In this document: in pieces, positions 52,698 to 61,140 of the stretch
How the letters are laid out: each line of letters opens with the position of its first letter
Numbering within the stretch: position 1 is the first letter of the stretch
NCBI RefSeq assembly: GCF_025791835.1
Contig: NZ_JAOXLP010000002.1
Location: forward strand, 124,001 to 188,000
Reading direction: 5' to 3'
DNA: 64,000 bases
Source: Roseomonas xinghualingensis
GTDB lineage: Bacteria > Pseudomonadota > Alphaproteobacteria > Acetobacterales > Acetobacteraceae
The notes under the pieces: generated by a model
The model's database searches: none
Told to the model about the DNA's origin: nothing
What the model saw: only the letters and a program-made list of their open reading frames with translations
Translations under genes and position numbers: made by a program

Positions 52698-53695
52698 TGA
52701 CGTTGCCCGAGACGATCCGCCTTACCCTGGCCTGCACCAGTTCCGACCGCACGCGCCCGATCCTGGATGGGCGCGTGGACGTGCCCGGCGTTACCCTGAC
52801 CGTGCTGCCCGGCGAGCCGGAGGATATCTTCCGCCGCGCCCTGCGCGACCGCGCCTTCGACGTGACGGAACTGTCCATGGGCAGCCATATCGTCACCACG
52901 GCGCGGGGCGATGCGCCCTATATCGGCATTCCTGTCTTTCCCTCACGCTCCTTCCGGCATTCGGCGATCTATATCCGCACGGATCGCGGCATCCGCATGG
53001 CGGCCGATCTGGCGGGCAGGCGCATCGGCCTGCCGGAATACCAGCAGACGGCAGCGCTCTGGGTACGCGGCATCCTGCGTGAGCATTACGGCGTGGACAC
53101 GCGCGGCATCGCCTGGCGCACCGGCGGCATGGAGGAAACCGGCGGCAGCGAGCGTGTGGCGCTGAAGCTTCCGCCGGAAATGGATGTGAAGCCGATCGGC
53201 CCCACCGAGACGCTGAACGGTCTTCTGGCATCGGGCGAGATCGATGCCGTGGTCGGGCCGCGCCCGCCTTCCTGCTTCCTGTCGCGCTCTGCCCCCGTGG
53301 ATCGCCTCTATCCGGACTATCGGAGCGAGGAAGAGGCCTATTTCCGTGCCTCCGGTTTCTTCCCGATCATGCATTGCGTCGCCCTGCGCAAGGAACTGGC
53401 GGCGGAGCATCCCTGGCTGCCGCTGGAACTGTTCCGCGCCTTCGCCCGTGCCCGCGCCATGGCGGTGGCGGATCTGTCGATGGTGAATGTTCTGCGCGCC
53501 TCGCTGCCCTGGATCGCGGCGGAAGCGGAGGCGCAGACGAAGATCATGGGCGGCGATCCCTGGCCCTATGGGTTCCGCCGCAACCGCGACGAGGTGGCGG
53601 CCATGATCCGCTTTGCCGTCGCAGATGGTCTGGCCGCGCGGGAGATCGCGCCGGAAGACCTGTTCCACCCGAGCGTGCTGGATGCCGTGCCGTGA
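52694..53695 (+). CDS. Pht5-like protein (4,5-dihydroxyphthalate decarboxylase / substrate-binding fold)
   Basis: A 333-residue protein with the periplasmic-binding type II fold but no signal peptide. Features are LTLACTSSDRTRPILDG, PGVTLTVLPGEPEDIFRRAL, FDVTELSMGSHI, GIPVFPSRSFRHS and GLPEYQQTAALWVRGIL. This matches the family that contains 4,5-dihydroxyphthalate decarboxylase. It overlaps the large subunit by four bases (ATGA), so a decarboxylase acting after hydroxylation would make sense. The enzymatic role is inferred from family. Confidence 0.82.
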   Translation: MMTLPETIRLTLACTSSDRTRPILDGRVDVPGVTLTVLPGEPEDIFRRALRDRAFDVTELSMGSHIVTTARGDAPYIGIPVFPSRSFRHSAIYIRTDRGIRMAADLAGRRIGLPEYQQTAALWVRGILREHYGVDTRGIAWRTGGMEETGGSERVALKLPPEMDVKPIGPTETLNGLLASGEIDAVVGPRPPSCFLSRSAPVDRLYPDYRSEEEAYFRASGFFPIMHCVALRKELAAEHPWLPLELFRAFARARAMAVADLSMVNVLRASLPWIAAEAEAQTKIMGGDPWPYGFRRNRDEVAAMIRFAVADGLAAREIAPEDLFHPSVLDAVP

Positions 53696-53747
53696 CACGC
53701 CCAGCCAATAAACCCGCAAGAGACGGGATCAGTGGGAGTGGACGTAA

Positions 53748-54734
53748 ATGGAACAGGGTATGGGGCGCCGCAGCCTGGCGGCGCTGGCGGCCGCCGGGCT
53801 GATCGCGGCGCGGCCGGGTTGGGCGCAATCGGCAGAGGGCTATCCCTCCCGTCCCGTCCGGATCGTGCTGCCCGTCGCGCCGGGTGGCGCCACCGATACG
53901 ATCGGACGCGTGCTGGCCGATGAGCTGACGAAGAAGGGGCGCGGCTCCTTCTTCGTGGAGAACCGGCCGGGGGCGGGTGGAAATCTGGCTTATCAGCTGG
54001 TGTCGCAATCGGCGCCGGATGGGTTGAATCTTCTGGTGGCCGTGGATTCCCTCACGGTGAATCCCAGCCTGTTCCGCGATGCCGGCTATGATCCGACCAC
54101 AGCCTTCGCGCCGGTCAACCTCATGGCGCGCATCCCGCATGTGCTGGTTACCCATCGCAACGGGCCGGCCAAGAGCTTTGCGCAGTTCATGGACATCGCG
54201 AAGCGCGATCCGAACCGCCTGCAGGTCGCGATCTCCGGTTTCGGCAGCGGCGGGCATCTGTCCGGCGCGGTCATCCAGCACGAGACGGGAGCGCGCTGGT
54301 CCGTCATCCCCTATCGTGGCGGATCGACGCCGATGAACGACCTGATGGCGGGCAATGTGGATGCCGCCTTCGTTACGCTGGGCGCGGTCATCGGGCTTAT
54401 CCGTGGCGGGCAGGTGGTGCCGTTGGCCATCACCACGCCGCAGCGCTTCCCCTTGCTCCCGGATGTGCCCACGGTCGCTGAGGTGACGCTGCCGGGCTAC
54501 GACGTGCCGAACTGGTACGGGCTTTTCGCCCCAGCCGGCACGCCCGCCCCCATCGTGGCGCGGCTGAACGAATGGTCCAACGCCGTGCTGGCGGAGCCGC
54601 ATGTGCGGCAGACCCTTCTGGAATCCGGTTTCGAGATCGTTGGTGGCCCGCCGGAGCGCCTTGGCGCATTGGTCAGGGAGAGCGTGCCGCGCTGGCGCAA
54701 CCTCATCCGCGACGCCGGGCTGCGGCCCGAGTGA
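53748..54734 (+). CDS. Bug-family solute-binding protein
   Basis: A 328-residue receptor with a signal peptide (GRRSLAALAAAGLIAA) ending in GWAQ, then YPSRPVRIVLPVAPGGATD, VENRPGAGGNLAYQL, APDGLNLLVAVD, GSGGHLSGAVIQHETG and PYRGGSTPMNDLMAG. The sixth Bug protein in the window. It is followed after 29 bases by an alpha/beta hydrolase, completing the FAH-to-hydrolase chain on one strand from 47 to 55.7 kb. Confidence 0.88.
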   Translation: MEQGMGRRSLAALAAAGLIAARPGWAQSAEGYPSRPVRIVLPVAPGGATDTIGRVLADELTKKGRGSFFVENRPGAGGNLAYQLVSQSAPDGLNLLVAVDSLTVNPSLFRDAGYDPTTAFAPVNLMARIPHVLVTHRNGPAKSFAQFMDIAKRDPNRLQVAISGFGSGGHLSGAVIQHETGARWSVIPYRGGSTPMNDLMAGNVDAAFVTLGAVIGLIRGGQVVPLAITTPQRFPLLPDVPTVAEVTLPGYDVPNWYGLFAPAGTPAPIVARLNEWSNAVLAEPHVRQTLLESGFEIVGGPPERLGALVRESVPRWRNLIRDAGLRPE

Positions 54735-54763
54735 CGCGCACTGCTTTCAGGAAAGGAACGGAC

Positions 54764-55672
54764 ATGGACACCAATACGGGCGGCATGATCGAAGCGAAGG
54801 ATTATTGGGCGCAGAAGGGCGATGTTCGCCTCTCCGTCTATCGTAAGCGTCTGGCGGGAGCCGGCGACCAGCCGATCCTCTTCCTTGTCCATGGCTCCTC
54901 CTTCGGCGGCAAGGGCGGTTTCGACCTCGATGTGCCTGGCAAGCCCGGCTACTCCTTCATGGATGAGTTCGCACGCCGCGGCTTCGATGTCTGGACCATG
55001 GACTTCGAGGGATACGGTCGCTCTTCCCGAACCCAGTCCAACTCCAACCTTTCCATGGCGGCCGAGGACCTGCGGGCGGCGACCGATGTGGTCTTCGAGG
55101 TCACCGGCCGGAACTCCGCGATGTTCTACGGCTCCTCCTCCGGCGCGTTGCGCGCGGCGCTGTTCGGCGAGGCTTATCCGGACCGGGTGGAGCGCGTGAT
55201 CCTCGATGCCTTCGTGTACACGGGCGAAGGGGCGCCGACGCTGATCAAGCGGCGGGAGCGGCTGGAGGAATGGCGTTCCTCCCATGTGCGCAAGGTGGAC
55301 CGGGCCTTCTTCCATTCGATCTTCAACCGGGACCTGCCGGGAACGTCGGAGGAAGGGATCGCCGATGCGCTGGCCGATGCGGAGCTGGCGCTGGGGGACA
55401 CCATGCCGACGGGCACCTATCTCGACATGTGCGCCAACCTCCCCGTCGTCACGCCGGAGAAGCTGCGTTGCCCGGTGATGATCGTCCGCGGCGAGCATGA
55501 CGGCATCGCCACGGAGGAGGATCTGCTCGACTATTTCGCGAAGCTCGGCACGAATGACCGGCGCTTCGTGATGATCCCAGGCATGGCGCATGTCTCCTAC
55601 CTGTCGAAGAACCGGGCGATTTTCTTCCAGGCGATGGAGGACTTCCTGCGCCCGCCGGTGCGGGCGATGTAA
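54764..55672 (+). CDS. alpha/beta-hydrolase fold enzyme
   Basis: A 302-residue hydrolase. FLVHGSSFGGKGGFDL contains the oxyanion segment, the nucleophile elbow is GSSSGALRA, and the acid and His are in RGEHDGIA and GMAHVSYL. The lid region (about 170-230) is helical. No signal peptide. AAGGAA lies a few bases before the ATG at 54764. As the last gene of the catabolic chain it may hydrolyse an ester, lactone or C-C bond of the pathway. Substrate not known. Confidence 0.85.
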   Translation: MDTNTGGMIEAKDYWAQKGDVRLSVYRKRLAGAGDQPILFLVHGSSFGGKGGFDLDVPGKPGYSFMDEFARRGFDVWTMDFEGYGRSSRTQSNSNLSMAAEDLRAATDVVFEVTGRNSAMFYGSSSGALRAALFGEAYPDRVERVILDAFVYTGEGAPTLIKRRERLEEWRSSHVRKVDRAFFHSIFNRDLPGTSEEGIADALADAELALGDTMPTGTYLDMCANLPVVTPEKLRCPVMIVRGEHDGIATEEDLLDYFAKLGTNDRRFVMIPGMAHVSYLSKNRAIFFQAMEDFLRPPVRAM

Positions 55673-55821
55673 CAGGCTGGGTGGCGCGGCCTCAGGCATG
55701 GCCAAGGACCGCGCCCCGACAGACACTGCCTTGGCCGCTTCGCCTTGCGAGAGGGGAAGTGGCTGAGTAGTTTTGCACCTGCGCGCGTGGCGGTCTGGTC
55801 ATCGTGCGGGAGGCACGAGAT

Positions 55822-57381
55822 ATGGCTCAGGTCCTGGACTGCACCTTCCGAGACGGTGGATACTACACGTCCTGGGATTTTGACCCGAAGCTCGCTGAGA
55901 TCTATTTGGATTCTGTCGCGCGCCTGCCGATCGACCATATCGAGATTGGTTATGTCAATGTCCGAATGTCTGGATATTATGGTGAATACTTCTTCCTGAC
56001 GGCGGGCAAGCTCAAGGCTTTGCGTGCGCGGCTGCGGCCGGACCAGAAGCTGCTCGTCATGATCGATGCCAAGGCGGTGGAGCCGTCGCGCGTGCCGGCG
56101 CTCTTCGGGTCGCTGTCTGGCGTCCTGGACATGGTGCGCATTGCCTGCGCTCCGTCGCAGCTTCCACATGGGCTGGCCCTGGCGCGGGAGCTGAAGAAGC
56201 TCGGGCTGCAGGTCGGCTTCAACGTGATGTACCTGTCCAGCTTCAAGGACGATCTCGATCACATCCGGATCGCGATTGAGAGCCCGGATGCCTATGACGC
56301 GCTCTCCCTCGTGGATTCCTATGGCGGCGTCACGCCAAAGGACGTGACCCGCCTGTTCCGGGAACTGCGCGAGCGGATGCCTGGCTTCACCATCGGCTTC
56401 CATGGCCATGACAACATGTGCCTTGCCTTTGCCAACACCCTGGCCGCGATCGAGGCAGGGGCGGATGTGGTGGACGGCACCTTCACCGGCATGGGCCGCG
56501 GCGCGGGCAATGCGAGGACCGAGGCCATCCTGATCCAGCTCGCGCGCGAGGGGCTGAATGCGCCACTGGACCACCAGGCGCTCTCCACCGTGGTCGCGCC
56601 CTTCGAGGCGATGCAGCGCGAGTCCGGCTGGGGCACGAGCCTGCCCTACATGATCTCCGGGGCGAACAACCTGCCCCAGAAGGACGTCATGGATTGGCTG
56701 GCGAAGAACCGCTACTCTGTCATGTCTATCGTCCAGGCGTTGCAGTGCCAGGGCGGGCAGGAGGTGGACCGCATCACCTATCCCGATGTCTCCACCCTGG
56801 GCATGGCCACGGGCGACGTGCTGCTGGTCGGCGGCGGCCCCTCGGTGCGGCGCCATGCGGAGGCAATCGCACGGCTGGTCGAGCAGCAGGGGCCGGCGGT
56901 GATCTTCTCATCCTCCCGCCATCTGGACCTCGCCGGGCGGATCGGCGGCACGCAGCTTCTCTGCCTGCCCGGCCATGATGCCTTCCGCACGGTGCCGGAG
57001 GCGCTCGACCGTGTCGCGGCGGTGGTCGTTCCCACGCCGCCCCGCGTACCGGGCTGCCTACCGGAAGGGCTCTCCACCCCTGTGGTGCAGGCCACTCCTT
57101 TCGAGACGGGGGAGGGGCATTTCGGCCCGGTTTCCGACAGCAGCCCGCTCGCCCTCGCCCTGGGCACCGCCCTTGGGCTGGGCGCCCGGCGCTGCTTCCT
57201 GGTCGGCTTCGACGGCTACGCCATGGCCTCGGCCGCCGAGCAGGAGCTGTCACGCGAGGTCCAGGCGGTGCTCGATGCCTTCACAGCCCATCCGAACGGC
57301 GCGGAACTCTCCAGCCTGACGCCCACCCGCTACCGCGTCACGCAGGGTTCCATCCACGGCCTGATCGCGCATCTCGCCTGA
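55822..57381 (+). CDS. DRE-TIM aldolase fused to a C-terminal Rossmann-like domain
   Basis: A 519-residue protein. Residues 1-300 form an HMGL/DmpG-type barrel: DCTFRDGGYY at 6-15 gives the DxTxRDG motif, VDSYGG at 164-169 and the metal-binding HxH at His194/His196 (GFHGHDN). From about 331, GDVLLVGGGPSVRRH begins a Rossmann-like domain with a late CFLVGFDGYAMASA. DRE-TIM aldolases of this type join or split a pyruvate unit. GGGAGG about nine bases before the ATG at 55822 decides the start. It is followed by a HAD phosphatase and a CMP-sugar synthetase, so I infer that it builds a 3-deoxy-2-ulosonic acid phosphate. The role of the second domain is unknown. Confidence 0.75.
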   Translation: MAQVLDCTFRDGGYYTSWDFDPKLAEIYLDSVARLPIDHIEIGYVNVRMSGYYGEYFFLTAGKLKALRARLRPDQKLLVMIDAKAVEPSRVPALFGSLSGVLDMVRIACAPSQLPHGLALARELKKLGLQVGFNVMYLSSFKDDLDHIRIAIESPDAYDALSLVDSYGGVTPKDVTRLFRELRERMPGFTIGFHGHDNMCLAFANTLAAIEAGADVVDGTFTGMGRGAGNARTEAILIQLAREGLNAPLDHQALSTVVAPFEAMQRESGWGTSLPYMISGANNLPQKDVMDWLAKNRYSVMSIVQALQCQGGQEVDRITYPDVSTLGMATGDVLLVGGGPSVRRHAEAIARLVEQQGPAVIFSSSRHLDLAGRIGGTQLLCLPGHDAFRTVPEALDRVAAVVVPTPPRVPGCLPEGLSTPVVQATPFETGEGHFGPVSDSSPLALALGTALGLGARRCFLVGFDGYAMASAAEQELSREVQAVLDAFTAHPNGAELSSLTPTRYRVTQGSIHGLIAHLA

Positions 57382-57398
57382 ACGACCGGGCGGACGGC

Positions 57399-58103
57399 AT
57401 GGCATCCGTGAAGCGCAGGGCTGGGAAGCGCAGGGTTGGCGCCGTCGTCTTCGACTGTGATGGCGTGCTCCTCGTCTCCAACCGCCTCAAGGCAGCGGTG
57501 TTCCGCGAGGCGCTGGCGGAGAAGGGCTTCCATCCGCAGGACATCGCCCGCTTTTCCCGCTACCAGACCTCCAACTTCGGTATCTCCCGGTACCGGCTCT
57601 TCGAGGACTTCCTGGCTTGGCCGGATCTGGTGGTCCGGCCGCAGGCGGACCGCGATGCGCTGGTCGCCGCCTATGCCCGGCTGCTGCGGGGCCGCTACAC
57701 GCGCTGCGCCACGACGCCCGGCATGCGGGAGGTGCTGGACGGGCTGGCCGCCCGGGGCCTGCCTCTCTTCGTCGTCTCCGGATCCGATGGGAACGAGCTG
57801 CGCGAGGTCTTCGCCGAACGCGGGCTTGCCGGGCGTTTCCGCGCCATCCATGGCTCCCCGGCCAGCAAGGCGGAGAATCTTCGCCTGGTGGCGGCGGAAC
57901 TGGGGCGGGAGCTTCCATTGGAGGATGTCTGGTTCATCGGGGACGCCGAGGCGGATCTGGTGGCGGCGGAAGCCGTGGGCGCCCGTTTCGCCTATGCCGA
58001 CCATTTCTCCACCGCCAAGCCCCGTATGCGGCAACTGGCCACCGAGCGCGGCTTTCCCGTCATCCGTGACCTGCGCGGCTTGCCGGCCCTTCTCGACGCC
58101 TGA
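57399..58103 (+). CDS. HAD-superfamily phosphatase
   Basis: A 234-residue HAD hydrolase. Motif I is FDCDGVLL (nucleophile and acid Asp), motif II the Ser of VVSGSDGN, motif III the Lys of SPASKAENL, and motif IV FIGDAEADLVAA. The cap is helical between motifs I and II, as in phosphoglycolate phosphatase. It is 17 bases after the aldolase gene and 14 before the cytidylyltransferase. The position suggests that it removes phosphate from the aldolase product before CMP activation, as in sialic acid and KDO routes. Confidence 0.82.
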   Translation: MASVKRRAGKRRVGAVVFDCDGVLLVSNRLKAAVFREALAEKGFHPQDIARFSRYQTSNFGISRYRLFEDFLAWPDLVVRPQADRDALVAAYARLLRGRYTRCATTPGMREVLDGLAARGLPLFVVSGSDGNELREVFAERGLAGRFRAIHGSPASKAENLRLVAAELGRELPLEDVWFIGDAEADLVAAEAVGARFAYADHFSTAKPRMRQLATERGFPVIRDLRGLPALLDA

Positions 58104-58117
58104 TTCCAGGACACTGC

Positions 58118-58822
58118 ATGCCCGTTACCGCCTTTCTTCCCTGCCGCGCAGGCAGCCAGCGCGTGCCGAACAAGAACACGCGGCCCTTCGCCGATCGTCA
58201 GAACGGGCTGCTGGGGATCAAGCTGGAGCAGCTCCTGGCCTGCGATGCGCTGGATGCCATCCTGCTCTCCACCAACGATCCTGAGGTGGAGGCGATCGCG
58301 GCACCTTTGGTCGCCCGTTCCAGCGGAAGGCTCCGGCTGGACCGCCGGCCCGATCATCTCTGCTCATCCAGCACCTCAACCGACGAGGTCATCGCCTATG
58401 TGCCTGGCGTGATCCCGGAGGGGGACGTGGTCTGGACCCATGTGACCAGCCCTTTCTACGGCGCGGCGGAGTATGCCGAGGCCATCGCCGCCTACCGCGC
58501 CGCCCGCGCCGCCGGCACGCATGACAGCCTGATGGGCGTGACGGAGCTTCGGACCTTCGTTTGGAATGACACCGGGCCGCTGAATTATGACCGCGCCCTG
58601 GAGAAATGGCCGCGCACCCAGACCCTTCCTCCCCTTTATGAGGTGAACAGCACCATCTTCATCGCGGATGCCCAGACCTATCGCTTGCGCGGCGACCGGA
58701 TCGGCGAGCGGCCCCTTCTCCATGCCATCCCCAAGAGAAAGACGGTGGATGTGGACTGGGAGGAGGATTTCGCCATCGCGGCGGAACTCTGGCGGCTGCG
58801 GGACGCCGGGGGAGAGCGGTAA
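58118..58822 (+). CDS. CMP-sugar synthetase (acylneuraminate cytidylyltransferase family)
   Basis: A 234-residue nucleotidyltransferase. LPCRAGSQRVPNKN at 7-20 is the CTP-binding motif of NeuA/KdsB enzymes; STSTDEVIAY, TSPFYGAAEYAEAI and the late IPKRKTVDVDWEEDF are further family features. It would activate an ulosonic acid as its CMP derivative. It completes the aldolase-phosphatase-cytidylyltransferase set. The exact sugar cannot be told, but the presence of a neighbouring aldolase instead of a NeuB-type synthase is unusual. Confidence 0.85.
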   Translation: MPVTAFLPCRAGSQRVPNKNTRPFADRQNGLLGIKLEQLLACDALDAILLSTNDPEVEAIAAPLVARSSGRLRLDRRPDHLCSSSTSTDEVIAYVPGVIPEGDVVWTHVTSPFYGAAEYAEAIAAYRAARAAGTHDSLMGVTELRTFVWNDTGPLNYDRALEKWPRTQTLPPLYEVNSTIFIADAQTYRLRGDRIGERPLLHAIPKRKTVDVDWEEDFAIAAELWRLRDAGGER

Positions 58823-59078
58823 GGCCGCCACCGCATGGGCGCGGCCGGACGGGCTGCGCATCGCGGCACCAGGGCTCAACGGCTGGGACACCCATGGGCA
58901 GCAGGGCACCAGCCAGGGGCTGGGCGAGCCGGCCGGGACCCATTCAGCACAAGCAAGACTGAGTTGCCCCTCACGGACTGGTGATCGCAACAACCGGCTC
59001 TTATGCTGCATTGCACAATAACCGTCCCCAGTCGGGCAAGAACAGCCGGCCACGGACCTTCCAGAAGGAATGGGACCG

Positions 59079-59846
59079 ATGCAGCGTCGCCAACTTATGC
59101 GCCTTGCTGGTGCTGGGGTGCTCTGCGCCCCGACCATCATCCGCGGTGCCCGGGCTTCCACGCCCGACCCCGTGGATGTGGAACTGATCCTCGCGGTGGA
59201 TGTCAGCCGTTCCATCGATGCCGAGGAACACGAGACGCAGATGCGTGGCTATGCCAACGCCTTCCGTGACCCGGATGTGGTCCGGTCCATCATGGGCGGC
59301 GAGATCGGCGCCATTGGCTGCACGCTCTTCACCTGGTCGGACGCCGACAGCCAGGAGAACCTCGTTCCCTGGATGAAGATCGATGGCGATGCCTCGGCCG
59401 GGCGCTTCGCGGCCGCCATTGATGCCGCGCCGCGCCGCACCTGGAGCTACACCTCCATTTCCGGTGCGATGGAGCATGCGCTGACCCTCTATGGCCAGAA
59501 CCGCTTCGAGCCCACGCGGCGCGTGCTCGACATCTCGGGCGATGGCATGAACAACTCCGGCCGGCGGCTGGATGGGGTCCGGCAGACGATGCTCGACGAG
59601 GGGATCGTCATGAACGGCCTCGCCGTGCTGGACCGGGCTCCGGGCGCCGGCGGCGGCGCCTCGGCGCTTGAGGAATACTACCGCGAGGAGGTGATCGGCG
59701 GTCCGGGCGCCTTCCTTGTGGTGGCCGAGGGCTTCGAGGCCTTCGACCGTGCCGTGCGCCGCAAGATCGCGCGGGAGATCGCCGGAATGGATGGCGGCAC
59801 CCGCTTCGCCGCCCTTCCGCGGGTGGAGCGCGTGGCGGCCGCCTGA
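59079..59846 (+). CDS. secreted DUF1194 protein
   Basis: A 255-residue protein with a twin-Arg-like signal (MQRRQLMRLAGAGVLCAPTI) followed by the DUF1194 domain: VELILAVDVSRSIDAEEHE (DxSxS), RVLDISGDGMNNSG and YYREEVIGGPGAFLV. The ATG at 59079 has AAGGA nine bases upstream; 59070 is too close to it. It is a paralogue of the protein at 37606, but exported. A von Willebrand A-like metal-binding fold is likely. Role unknown. Confidence 0.82.
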   Translation: MQRRQLMRLAGAGVLCAPTIIRGARASTPDPVDVELILAVDVSRSIDAEEHETQMRGYANAFRDPDVVRSIMGGEIGAIGCTLFTWSDADSQENLVPWMKIDGDASAGRFAAAIDAAPRRTWSYTSISGAMEHALTLYGQNRFEPTRRVLDISGDGMNNSGRRLDGVRQTMLDEGIVMNGLAVLDRAPGAGGGASALEEYYREEVIGGPGAFLVVAEGFEAFDRAVRRKIAREIAGMDGGTRFAALPRVERVAAA

Positions 59847-59945
59847 GCGGATCGCTGTAGGCGATGAGGCCCGGAAGCGGGCTTCATGCCTTGGATAACT
59901 CGCGCCAAGACTTCCGGTGGCGCCATTCTTGAGGTAGCCACCGCC

Positions 59946-60194
59946 ATGGCTCGACTAACGATTGTTTCGACCCGGGATTACCGGCAGCATGTCCTCGAGG
60001 TCGAGGAACGCGGGAATGGCAGCTGTTCCGTCGTGGTGTATCCGCCGGCCCGGCTAGGCCAGCCCCGCATGGTGCAACCGCAGGTAGAAAAGCCCCTGCT
60101 GATCGATCTGGTGAACCAGGCCAAGGCCGAGATCGATGTGGTGATGGGCCCGAAGCCGCCGCCGCGCGCCTTCGGCATGCGCCGCCCGCGATAG
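59946..60194 (+). CDS. small hypothetical protein
   Basis: An 82-residue protein (MARLTIVSTRDYRQHVLEVEE) with beta-like first half (GSCSVVVYPPARLG) and a helix (LLIDLVNQAKAEIDVVMG), ending in a basic Pro-rich tail. ATG 59946 is preferred over 59886, which adds 20 poorly conserved-looking residues. It converges with ygfZ six bases away. No family recognised. Confidence 0.55.
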   Translation: MARLTIVSTRDYRQHVLEVEERGNGSCSVVVYPPARLGQPRMVQPQVEKPLLIDLVNQAKAEIDVVMGPKPPPRAFGMRRPR

Positions 60195-60200
60195 GCGGGA

Positions 60201-61016
60201 TCAGGGGGTGGCCGGCAGGCGCATCCAGCTGGGGATGCGGGGCCGCAGCACCGCCTCGCCGCAGGCCAGGGTCTGCGCCGGGACGGCTTCCAGCCGCAGC
60301 AGGGCCAGGCCCAGCCCATCCCGGCCGGAGCGCATCTCTCCGACCACCGCGCCATCGCGCGTGACAGGCGTGTCGCGCGGGGGAACCGGGCCTTCGATGC
60401 TCACGGGAACCAGCCGGCGCTTGAGCAGGCCGCGATAGCGGGTCCGGGCCGTCAGCTCCTGGCCCATATAGCAGCCCTTTTCCCAGGCGATGCCGTGCAG
60501 CTCGTCGAAGCCCGCTTCCAGCAACACGGTCTTGTCGCGGTCCAGGTCCCGCGTGCCGTCGGGCAGGCCGAGTTGCAGCCGGTGGCGGTCGTAATTCGCC
60601 GGATCGCCGCCGATCTCCGTCCCGTAGACCCGCCAACCCGCCTCCGCCACGCGCGGATCGCGGCGTGCGACCGGGGCCATGGGTGGCTCCTCGCCCCATA
60701 CGGCCCCGACAGGCACCTCGCCCGAACGGTCCCGCAGCGTGACCTTGGAGCGCAGGCGGAAGCGGGAGAGGCGCTCCACCACCATCGGCGCATCCGCCCG
60801 CACGCAGTCCAGCAGGATCGCATCGGGGGCGATGGCCGGTGCCTCGAAAGCCAGGAAGTCGCTGATCCACTTGCCCTGGGGAGAGAGCAGGGCGGCCCAG
60901 ACCATGCCATCGCCAAGGGCCGTCACGTCATTGGAGACGAGGCCTTGCAGGAAGCTGGCACGGTCGGGGCCGGAGATCTCCACGAGGCCACGGTCGGGAA
61001 GGGGGGCGTTGGGCAT
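60201..61016 (-). CDS. ygfZ: YgfZ/GcvT-type folate-binding protein
   Basis: A 271-residue protein of the GcvT fold that uses tetrahydrofolate in Fe-S cluster assembly and repair. The signature KGCYMGQE is at 180-187, with the key Cys182. The N-terminal RGLVEISGPDRASFLQGLVSND is split over residues 9-30 and typical. It is divergent from the GT9 gene. By family it supports enzymes such as MiaB; the window also encodes a [2Fe-2S] hydroxylase, but no direct link is shown. Confidence 0.9.
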   Translation of the reverse strand: MPNAPLPDRGLVEISGPDRASFLQGLVSNDVTALGDGMVWAALLSPQGKWISDFLAFEAPAIAPDAILLDCVRADAPMVVERLSRFRLRSKVTLRDRSGEVPVGAVWGEEPPMAPVARRDPRVAEAGWRVYGTEIGGDPANYDRHRLQLGLPDGTRDLDRDKTVLLEAGFDELHGIAWEKGCYMGQELTARTRYRGLLKRRLVPVSIEGPVPPRDTPVTRDGAVVGEMRSGRDGLGLALLRLEAVPAQTLACGEAVLRPRIPSWMRLPATP

Positions 61017-61140
61017 AGGGGGCAGATCGGATGTTGTCCCATTCCCTGCAAGCTTCCTTCCTCAAATGGCGCTCGGCAAGCAGCCATGCGCAAGCGCGGC
61101 TGGCCTTCTCCCGCCCAGGGCGTGCTACACAGCCGCGCCC

